Assembly: GCA_964519365.1 (NCBI GenBank)
Contig: CAZFHP010000025.1
Coordinates: 1 to 20,830, forward strand
From: CAZFHP01 sp964519365
GTDB taxonomy: Bacteria; Babelota; Babeliae; Babelales; RVW-14
Direction of reading: 5' to 3'
Length of the DNA stretch: 20,830 nt
Positions 14,547 through 20,830 of this stretch are shown here, in pieces. Positions within the stretch are counted from its first letter, which is position 1. Each line of letters starts with the position of its first letter. The notes under the pieces were generated by a model. That model was not told the origin of the DNA. It was given only the letters and a program-made list of their open reading frames with translations, and made no database searches. The position numbers were made by a program, and so were the translations under genes.

Positions 14547-17480
14547 ATGTACAAGTCGTTGCGATCACACGTGTCATTTGTGTCTATTGTAACAAGCATA
14601 ACAAGCGTTATGGTTTTTTGCATGTTTTTGTCAGGCATATCAGGGGGTGCTTTTGCTGGTGTTAAATTTGTCAGTGGCGGGGCATCAGCGTTTGTTATCA
14701 AAGATTCTAACTCGCATCTTAAATTAGACCAGGTAAATAATATTACAGGTTGGAGTGAGCGCTCTATTGTCCGTGACCGTGCGAATAAAATTCCTGATAC
14801 ATGGGTGCCTGTGTATGCAGCTGGAACGATTATTAGTTCTGAGCCGACAGGCTCTGAGCTTGCTTCGTCGCCTGATTTGATTGAGAGTAATAGTAATGCG
14901 ATAAATGCGCTTGACGCTCAGGTGCGAACGAATAGTAATGCGTTTGTGTATTGCTGTAAGAATTCAAGTAATGCGCTTGTAAAGCTTGATGCTCAGGTGC
15001 GCGTGAACAGTAACGCGCTTGCATATTGCTGCAAAAACTCGAGTAATTCTATTTTACACTTAGATTCGATAGGGACAGATCTTGCAGAGAATAACAGTAG
15101 TGCGATCTTGAACTTAGAAGATCAGCTGCGAGTAAACAGTAATGCGTTTGGATATTGCTGTAAAAATTCGAGCAATGCGATTGTTAATTTGAGTGGTTTA
15201 TTTGGTAACGCTGTAAAGATTTATGATACGCATCAAACATATGTAAGCAATATGACAGAGCAAAACTATGTGTATTTCAAAGACGGTTTTACGGTTGATG
15301 CTGGTAAAATTTTAACGCTTAACACGCCGACACCTGTAACAGGGAATATAAATCTTAGCGATACGGGTATTATAAGTTTGGGCGACGATTTTTATGTGGG
15401 CTCAAACGCGTATTTGACAACCGGAGGTATTCTTGATGGCAATGGGTACTCGTTAGTATTATCGTGTAGTTTTGTTATTCCAGAAAATAAAGTATTACAT
15501 ATTTCTGGGGACACGATAATTAATGGGCATGGGACGACGCTTTATCTTGAACCGCATGCCCAAATTACTGTTGATAATAACGTTACGCTAACGTTAAAAA
15601 ATATCAGAATTAAGAATGTAAGAAACTCAAATAGTGTTCCAATGATAATGGCGTGGGGGGATGGAAGTAAAATTGTATTGCAAGATGTAGAATTGGCCCT
15701 AGCAAACGACTTTTCTTTCTTTAGAGGGCAATTGTTTATTCATGATGATGTTATTGTAACAGGAACATCTGTGTTTTTATATAAGTCGACTCAAGCAAGT
15801 TATATATGTGATGCCGCTACGTTAGGTTTTGATAAAGAATCTACGTTATGGTATTACCCTAAATCTACTGATAACAATTTGATTAAGATGCTTAGCAAAA
15901 CGGCAACAATGTATTTTGATGGAGCATCCTTGCGAACAACGCATACGGGCATGAGGTTAAGTAAAGGCATGGTTTGCTTTGATAATAATGTGACGCTAAG
16001 TAGTGCTTATGAAGAATGGGGTTTATTGTCATCATCATTGCCAGGGATTGTGAGTAAGGATGAAGGTTCTAATTGGACCTATTCGGGCGCTGATGATCCT
16101 AGTAGTTATACTGTTTATCCGGCTGTTAATTCGGTATCTTGGACGAGCGACGGAAAGTATCTTGTTGTTGGGACAAATGAGGAGCCGAATAATTCTGAAA
16201 CAAATGTTACGCTGAAGCATGAAATCCGTATTTATGAGTTTGATGGAAGTTCTTTAGTTGGAAAAACAAGTGCAAATTATGGATTCTTCCGTTTATATAA
16301 CGATCATTTTTTTAGTTCAGAAGACCATTTGGGTGGAATTCCGAGGGTTAGGTCTGTTTCTTGGAACCATGATGGAAGTTTATTAGCTGTTGGTGGCAAT
16401 GTCATGTTTAGCGGTCAGAGTAGTGTTTCCTTGACTACCTATAATGATTTATTAATTTATTCTTTTGATGGATCTTCTTTAACGTTAAAAGATTCAAAGA
16501 AAATAATGTCTCCGAATAATTACACACAAGCAGATTCTTTTCCCAATATAGCGAGCGATGCGATTAGATCTGTTGCGTGGCATCCATCTCAAAATTACCT
16601 GGCTGTTGGGACAGATGATCGTGTAAATGGAGGGAATCAGTTAATAATGTATAGCTGGTCAGATCCAAGTTTAACGGAAGTTGATACTATTAGCCAAGGT
16701 GCTAATAATGTTTTATCTGTAGCCTGGAACCCGTCCGGAGATTATGTGGCTATAGGAACATCTGCAAATCCATCAACATCTCATGGAGGGGTATTAGCAA
16801 ATGAAGAATTACGAGTTTATCGTTTTGCTAGTTTAGCGTTAACAGGGGTGACAAGTAAAGATCAAGGAGGAGTCGGTGCAAGATCGGTTGCATGGAGTCC
16901 TGATGGAAAATATTTGGCTGTAGGAACAGATGTTGGTCCAAGTACAAGCCATGAAGGAGTTGAAGCCAATCATGAACTACGTGTTTATAGATTTAATGGT
17001 TCAACATTGACAGGGATTGTCAGCGAGGATCAGGGAGGCGAGGATATTTATTCAGTATCATGGAGCCCTGATGGTCAGTATTTAGCGGTTGGAACATCTG
17101 GGGATCCAAGTTCTAGTAATGAAGGGGTTGCAGCAAATCATGAGTTGCGTATCTATAGATTTGATGGCCAATCATTGGTAGGGGTTGAAAGTGGCGATCA
17201 AGGAAATATTGGTGTATTTGCTCTTGCTTGGAGACCGGATGGTAATTATTTAGCCGTTGGAACGTATGCGAGTCCAACAACAAGCCCTGGCGGAATTTCA
17301 GCAAATCATGAGTTGCGTGTGTATGAATTTAGTACAACATATGGTTATGATACAAGTCCGCAAAGTTTTGCGAATGGTATTATTTTTGGCGATTCGAGTC
17401 AAAGTGATGGTGATTTGGATGTTCGCGTACTTGCAGGCGCAAAGGTGCGCGTTGAAGGGAAGGTGCGGGTTGATGATTGA
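14547..17480 (+). CDS. Secreted seven-bladed WD40 protein, copy 4, with Cys-Cys repeat stalk
   Basis: The product is 977 aa, the longest of the set. I start at ATG 14547 (GGGAG, 8 nt spacing); an in-frame TTG at 14502 is rejected. Signal peptide to about GAFA (residue about 37). Residues about 38-95 share FVxxxASAFV...GW with copy 5. Residues about 110-215 hold a repeat region with three NSNA(F/L)xYCCKNSSN units (Cys136-137, 161-162, 204-205) separated by heptad-like LDAQVR segments, probably an oligomeric stalk. The beta-helix-like domain then follows, with LEPHA, FIHDD, YICDA and THTGMRL landmarks. Seven blades complete the core, the last ones strongly regular with SHEGVxANHELRVYRF loops. 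The C-terminus is FANGIIFGD...LDVRVLAGAKVRVEGKV. Exported; the Cys pairs may form inter-chain disulfides (inference). Copies 1-3 lack the stalk. Confidence 0.85.
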   Translation: MYKSLRSHVSFVSIVTSITSVMVFCMFLSGISGGAFAGVKFVSGGASAFVIKDSNSHLKLDQVNNITGWSERSIVRDRANKIPDTWVPVYAAGTIISSEPTGSELASSPDLIESNSNAINALDAQVRTNSNAFVYCCKNSSNALVKLDAQVRVNSNALAYCCKNSSNSILHLDSIGTDLAENNSSAILNLEDQLRVNSNAFGYCCKNSSNAIVNLSGLFGNAVKIYDTHQTYVSNMTEQNYVYFKDGFTVDAGKILTLNTPTPVTGNINLSDTGIISLGDDFYVGSNAYLTTGGILDGNGYSLVLSCSFVIPENKVLHISGDTIINGHGTTLYLEPHAQITVDNNVTLTLKNIRIKNVRNSNSVPMIMAWGDGSKIVLQDVELALANDFSFFRGQLFIHDDVIVTGTSVFLYKSTQASYICDAATLGFDKESTLWYYPKSTDNNLIKMLSKTATMYFDGASLRTTHTGMRLSKGMVCFDNNVTLSSAYEEWGLLSSSLPGIVSKDEGSNWTYSGADDPSSYTVYPAVNSVSWTSDGKYLVVGTNEEPNNSETNVTLKHEIRIYEFDGSSLVGKTSANYGFFRLYNDHFFSSEDHLGGIPRVRSVSWNHDGSLLAVGGNVMFSGQSSVSLTTYNDLLIYSFDGSSLTLKDSKKIMSPNNYTQADSFPNIASDAIRSVAWHPSQNYLAVGTDDRVNGGNQLIMYSWSDPSLTEVDTISQGANNVLSVAWNPSGDYVAIGTSANPSTSHGGVLANEELRVYRFASLALTGVTSKDQGGVGARSVAWSPDGKYLAVGTDVGPSTSHEGVEANHELRVYRFNGSTLTGIVSEDQGGEDIYSVSWSPDGQYLAVGTSGDPSSSNEGVAANHELRIYRFDGQSLVGVESGDQGNIGVFALAWRPDGNYLAVGTYASPTTSPGGISANHELRVYEFSTTYGYDTSPQSFANGIIFGDSSQSDGDLDVRVLAGAKVRVEGKVRVDD
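14908..15186 (+). repeat. Cys-Cys/Asn-Ser repeat region in copy 4
   Basis: Three copies of NSNA(F/L)xYCCKNSSN, spaced 25 and 43 residues apart, linked by LDAQVRT, LDAQVRV and a degenerate linker ending LEDQLRV. In the degenerate gap, NNSSAIL matches the repeat without its cysteines. Codon choice varies between units, so the repeats are not a very recent expansion. Confidence 0.75.
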
Positions 17481-17659
17481 GTTAGGGCTGGTGTTTAGCC
17501 TAAGAGTCTTTGCTTGGAAGGCCTGATGTAAAGTGGCCTTTAGGTGTGTTTAATGGTAGGCTATGCAGGGTGATATGATTGTGTGATACGATGAGATACG
17601 ACAGGACAATTTTAGGATAATGTGGATGCAGGAAAGAGTTTTGTGAGAAAGTTTTGTTC
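17481..17659. other. Spacer between copy 4 and the AAA-ATPase gene
   Basis: Holds two modest hairpins: ttagggct/agcctaa (17482-17503, one bulge), and aaggcc/ggcctt (17518-17523/17535-17540), each without a clear T-run. Three GATAYGA words follow (17572-17578, 17585-17591, 17595-17601). No clear sigma-70 promoter is seen. This may mark the end of the copy 4 transcript and a separate transcription unit for the next gene. Confidence 0.35.
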
Positions 17660-19387
17660 ATGAATAAAGCTATGCAGCAAAGAAAACGATTGCCGATAGG
17701 CATTGATGATTTCAAAAAACTTATCGAGCATGATTTTTATTATGTCGATAAAAGCATGTTTATCAAAGAGTTTTGGGATAGCAGGGCTGAGGCAACCTTA
17801 ATTCCAAGGCCACGAAGGTTTGGTAAAACGCTTAATCTTTCTATGTTTCGTTATTTCTTTGAGAAGCCTGTCTTGAGCCGTGTCGAAGGACTAGAAGACT
17901 CAAATAGATATTTGTTTAATGGTCTTGCAATAGAACAGTATCCAGAGCTTATGGCTTTGCAGGGACAGTACCCTGTAATATGGTTGACGTTTAAAGATGT
18001 GAAAAATATAAAATGGGATGGATGTTTACACAAAATTAAGCGTTTAATTGCACGAGAATATGAACGACATAAGTATCTTCTTACGGGCTCAGAGTTAACA
18101 GAAAATCAAAAGAAAATATTTAGAGGAATCGTTTCCCTTGAAGCGGTTACAGAAGATTATGAAGATGCTCTTAAGAATCTTTCGCACTATTTAGATAATT
18201 ATCATGGCCGAAAGCCATTTATTTTGATAGACGAGTATGATTCCCCTATTCATGCAGGGTTTAATCATGGGTATTATGACGAGATTATTACGTTTATGAA
18301 ATCGTTTTTATGTGGTGGCCTTAAGGGTAATGTACATCTTGCTCATGGTATTATGACGGGGATATTGCGTGTGTCAAAAGAAAGTGTGTTTAGTGGGCTC
18401 AATAATCTTGAGATTTGTTCGTTGGCGAGCAATCGTTATGCTGATAAGTTTGGTTTGACGGAGCAAGAAGTTGAGCGAACTCTAGAAGTGTATGGGGTTA
18501 AACATAAGATTGATGATGTTAAGAGCTGGTATAACGGTTATACGAGTGGGTCGCATACGATTTATAACCCATGGTCAATTATGAGCTTTGTTAAAAATGA
18601 TGGTGATTTGAAGTCTTATTGGGTTAACATGAGCGATAATGTTATCATCCAAGATTTAGTAACGCATGCTGATGAATCATTTAAAACAGACATAGAAGAT
18701 CTTATTACAGGAAAAGCGCTATGCAAAGAGCTTAACGAAAATATTATTTTTGCAGACGTATTTAAACAAGGAACCAAAACGACGTGGAACTTTTTGCTTT
18801 TCTGTGGATATCTTACGTTTAGAAATAAGCGATTGATTGAAGAAAGAATATATGCAGACTTTTCTATTCCAAATAAAGAAGTCTTGAGATTTTTTAAAGA
18901 TGTTATACAAAAGTGGTTTGAAGATAGCCTCGGTGTACAAAACTATAATCGTATGCTCAGAAGTTTGGTTTCTGGTGATATTGATAGCTTTGAAGAGTTT
19001 TTTGAAAAAACAGTTATGCAAACGTTAAGTATGTTTGATGTTGGCAAAAACGAACCAGAGCGTTTTTATCATGCGTTTGTTCTTGGCATGCTTGTTAGTT
19101 TGAATTCGACACATGAAATTAAATCAAATCGTGAAAGCGGTCTTGGCCGCTATGATGTTATGGTGATTCCGCGTGATACTGGGAAGCTTGGTGTTATTAT
19201 TGAGTTTAAGACGGCAAAAGAAAAAGAAACACTTGAAATAGCTATGACAGTTGCGCTACAACAAATTGAAGACAAACAGTATGAGCAGGAATTGTTGTCT
19301 CGTGGAATCAAGAAGATAAAGAAGCTTGGTATTGTTTTCAAGGGCAAAGAAGTTTTGATCAAAGAGGGTGGGGTAAGACATGAGTAG
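17660..19387 (+). CDS. AAA-ATPase-like/PD-(D/E)XK nuclease fusion protein
   Basis: The product is 575 aa. The N-terminal AAA-ATPase-like domain opens with LPIGIDDFKKLIEHDFYYVDKS in pieces, has the Walker A RRFGKT (Lys56) and Walker B ILIDEYDSP (Asp191, Glu192). The C-terminal PD-(D/E)XK nuclease domain has GRYDVMV (Asp499) and GVIIEFK (Glu515, Lys517), so both active sites look intact. The family is common in multiple copies in host-associated and anaerobic bacteria; its biological role is not established. ATG 17660 is chosen because NKAMQQRKRLPIG fits the usual start; the ribosome binding site is weak and an in-frame TTG lies at 17654. Residues 70-81 (PVLSRVEGLEDS) look inserted between YFFEK and NRYLFNGLAI, and derive from a REP-like repeat. 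It interrupts the run of propeller genes between copies 4 and 5 and is not related to them. Confidence 0.85.
   Translation: MNKAMQQRKRLPIGIDDFKKLIEHDFYYVDKSMFIKEFWDSRAEATLIPRPRRFGKTLNLSMFRYFFEKPVLSRVEGLEDSNRYLFNGLAIEQYPELMALQGQYPVIWLTFKDVKNIKWDGCLHKIKRLIAREYERHKYLLTGSELTENQKKIFRGIVSLEAVTEDYEDALKNLSHYLDNYHGRKPFILIDEYDSPIHAGFNHGYYDEIITFMKSFLCGGLKGNVHLAHGIMTGILRVSKESVFSGLNNLEICSLASNRYADKFGLTEQEVERTLEVYGVKHKIDDVKSWYNGYTSGSHTIYNPWSIMSFVKNDGDLKSYWVNMSDNVIIQDLVTHADESFKTDIEDLITGKALCKELNENIIFADVFKQGTKTTWNFLLFCGYLTFRNKRLIEERIYADFSIPNKEVLRFFKDVIQKWFEDSLGVQNYNRMLRSLVSGDIDSFEEFFEKTVMQTLSMFDVGKNEPERFYHAFVLGMLVSLNSTHEIKSNRESGLGRYDVMVIPRDTGKLGVIIEFKTAKEKETLEIAMTVALQQIEDKQYEQELLSRGIKKIKKLGIVFKGKEVLIKEGGVRHE
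17866..17892. repeat. REP-like repeat translated in frame inside the AAA-ATPase gene
   Basis: gcctgtcttgagccgtgtcg followed by aaggact closely resembles the palindromic CCTGTCCTGAGC...TCGAAGG repeats widespread in bacterial genomes, which read as PVLSxVEG in this frame. It shares the TCTTGA-GCC / TCGAAGGA frame with 2546-2597. The insertion keeps the frame open and lies in a loop away from Walker A. Confidence 0.6.
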
Positions 19388-19479
19388 TAATGTATGAAAA
19401 TGAAAGAAACATGAAGATGAAAGAAAAAAGAAGTGAGTTTGTTTTGAAGTTTTAAGTTATTTGAAAAGGGAGAAGGTAT

Positions 19480-20830
19480 ATGCGTAAGAAGTTTTTTTGG
19501 TTTGGTCGTTCTGGATATTTGTTTACTTTTGTTTTGCAGTTTGCACTATCGTGTATACATGTAAGTAACAGTGTGCATGCAAACATAACGTTTGTTAACG
19601 ATGCTTCGGCGTTTGTTCTTGGGGGTGAAAGTTCTGTTTTTGAATTGGGAAAACTAAGTAAGATGTCAGGTTGGAATGACGGTCTTGCTAATTGGAGCAA
19701 CATGTCGTTTCAGTCTGGCGACAATGGAATTGTTGACCCAACGCTTTGGGCTTTGTTTGCACAAGAAGGTGACGTTATTGGTTTTGACGAAGCACAGAAC
19801 AATATTGACCCTTCTCGTTTTTATATTCCCGAAGATCGTCAAATTCACATAACCGAAGATACCATCATTGATGGGAATGGAAAAACGCTTGAACTTGAAG
19901 CGCATGCTCATATCGTCGTTGATAACGGTGTAACGCTTACTCTGAGAAATATGCGTATCAAAAATACGCAAAACGATTTGGCAAATCCCATTATTCGCCC
20001 AACGGGCCATCTTGCGCAAGTCGCGCTTCAAGACGTAGAGCTTGCGCTTGCTGATGACTTTATTTTCAGAGACGGGCATCTGTTTATTCACGATGACGTG
20101 TTAGTTTCAGGCACATGCGTGTTTTCATATCGTTCGACGCAGACAAGTTATATTTGCGACGGTGCGACGCTTGGCTTTGCGTATGATTCAACGTTTTTTT
20201 ATTACCCAAGCACGTCTGACAACCATTTGATACAAATGTTAGGCAAAACTTCTGGTATGTATTTTGATGGGGCAACGTTACTAACGACGCATACTGGTAT
20301 GAGATTAAGCAAGGGGACGCTTTGTTTGGATAATAGCGTGACTCTTAGTAGTGCTGCTGAAACACTGCTTTCAGTTGTAACAACACAAACGCAACGACAT
20401 TATGCTGTTGACGTTAATTCAACTGATTGGAGTCCTGATGGTAAATATTTAGCTATTGGCGGGGAGTATCGTGCTGATGGGCATGAGATTTTGGTTTATA
20501 GCTTTGATGGTTCAACGTTATCTGCTGATCCAATTACAAGCAGAGATTTTGTGGGTAATTATGTTTTATCTGTTGCATGGAGTCCAGATGGCAAGCATTT
20601 AGCTATTGGTGGTGATGGTTCGGGTAACGATCTGTATGTCTATAGATTTGATGGGTCAGTTTTATCTGAAAGTTTTATCAGTAGGGCGTATGGTGGTGAT
20701 ATTCAGTCAGTTTCATGGAGTCCTGATGGTAATTATTTAGCTGTTGGTGGTCATAGCCCTACGAGTGGCAATGACGTTCAGGTCTATAGCTTTAATGGGT
20801 CTGATTTATCTGTTAGTCCTATAACAAGTA
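19480..20830 (+). CDS. Secreted beta-helix/WD40 protein, copy 5 (3'-partial)
   Basis: Open from ATG 19480 to the window edge (450 codons). GGGAG (19468-19472) lies 7 nt upstream. Signal peptide MRKKFFWFGRSGYLFTFVLQ and onward, with a likely cut after VHA. The next 70 residues (NITFVNDASAFVLGG...GW) match the start of copy 4, so copies 4 and 5 form a subgroup. There is no Cys-Cys stalk, and the first half of the beta-helix region is shortened: it enters at IHITEDTIIDGNGKTLELEAHAH in pieces. FIHDD, YICDG and THTGMRL landmarks follow. Three blades are visible (WSPDGKYLAIGG, WSPDGKHLAIGG, WSPDGNYLAVGG), each with GG in place of the usual GT and with much shorter loops than copies 1-4. The remaining blades and the C-terminal module should lie beyond the window. 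Confidence 0.85.
   Translation, partial: MRKKFFWFGRSGYLFTFVLQFALSCIHVSNSVHANITFVNDASAFVLGGESSVFELGKLSKMSGWNDGLANWSNMSFQSGDNGIVDPTLWALFAQEGDVIGFDEAQNNIDPSRFYIPEDRQIHITEDTIIDGNGKTLELEAHAHIVVDNGVTLTLRNMRIKNTQNDLANPIIRPTGHLAQVALQDVELALADDFIFRDGHLFIHDDVLVSGTCVFSYRSTQTSYICDGATLGFAYDSTFFYYPSTSDNHLIQMLGKTSGMYFDGATLLTTHTGMRLSKGTLCLDNSVTLSSAAETLLSVVTTQTQRHYAVDVNSTDWSPDGKYLAIGGEYRADGHEILVYSFDGSTLSADPITSRDFVGNYVLSVAWSPDGKHLAIGGDGSGNDLYVYRFDGSVLSESFISRAYGGDIQSVSWSPDGNYLAVGGHSPTSGNDVQVYSFNGSDLSVSPITS

Noticed and set aside
14833..15024. Antisense open frame over the Cys-Cys repeat region
   Set aside because: A shadow of the repetitive coding strand, giving Tyr/His/Gln-rich low-complexity sequence.
14908..15186. 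Copy 4 as a trimeric autotransporter adhesin
   Set aside because: The stalk-like repeats are suggestive, but there is no YadA-type membrane anchor at the C-terminus and the propeller/C-terminal module is unlike that family.
19388..19479. Micro-ORF of 14 codons and purine-rich ATGAAA repeats before copy 5
   Set aside because: Too short, lacks a ribosome binding site, and is simple-sequence; nothing suggests translation.
1..20830. tRNA, rRNA, integrase or transposase genes
   Set aside because: I scanned for cloverleaf-like spacers and for recombinase-like proteins and saw none; the intergenic regions are too short for most of these.

Overview
The window is A+T-rich bacterial DNA. It combines bacterial housekeeping genes (plsY, class III anaerobic ribonucleotide reductase nrdD/nrdG, an ATP-dependent DNA ligase of archaeal type) with a run of large secreted repeat proteins and an AAA-ATPase/PD-(D/E)XK nuclease of the kind often found in multiple copies in host-associated bacteria. 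This mix suggests a reduced, anaerobic or microaerophilic, protist-associated lineage. Candidatus Dependentiae (TM6) is my best guess, but it is inference only: there is no rRNA or marker gene in the window.

Region 1 (1-2691). A plsY gene enters from the left edge. Its N-terminal part is broken by what looks like a 22-nt fold-back insertion, and removing that insertion restores a perfect PlsY reading frame. Next come a small terminator-like hairpin and an ATP-dependent DNA ligase. A spacer holding a palindromic repeat and two hairpins separates the ligase from the convergent gene.

Region 2 (2692-7252, minus strand). An unrecognised secreted protein has its own near-consensus sigma-70 promoter and a strikingly basic, NLS-like stretch after the signal peptide. 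It is followed, in map order, by nrdG and nrdD (transcribed nrdD then nrdG). The spacer between nrdD and nrdG is almost entirely a 141-bp element bounded by perfect 21-bp inverted repeats. A 355-nt A/T-rich spacer with a 20-bp palindrome upstream of nrdD separates this divergent pair from region 3.

Region 3 (7608-20830, plus strand). Five related secreted proteins, the last cut by the window edge, share one plan: signal peptide, a beta-helix-like N-terminal domain, exactly seven WD40-type blades in each of the four complete copies, and a short conserved C-terminal module. The first three are packed with 42-51 nt spacers and are probably one transcription unit. The fourth and fifth share a different N-terminal extension, and the fourth carries three copies of a Cys-Cys-containing repeat. 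Between the fourth and fifth sits the AAA-ATPase/nuclease gene, itself carrying a REP-like palindromic repeat read in frame. A 169-bp tract identical between copies 2 and 3, and loop types shared between non-adjacent copies, suggest that this array evolves by duplication and gene conversion. It is the most likely candidate here for an undescribed system: a recombining set of exported seven-bladed propeller proteins.
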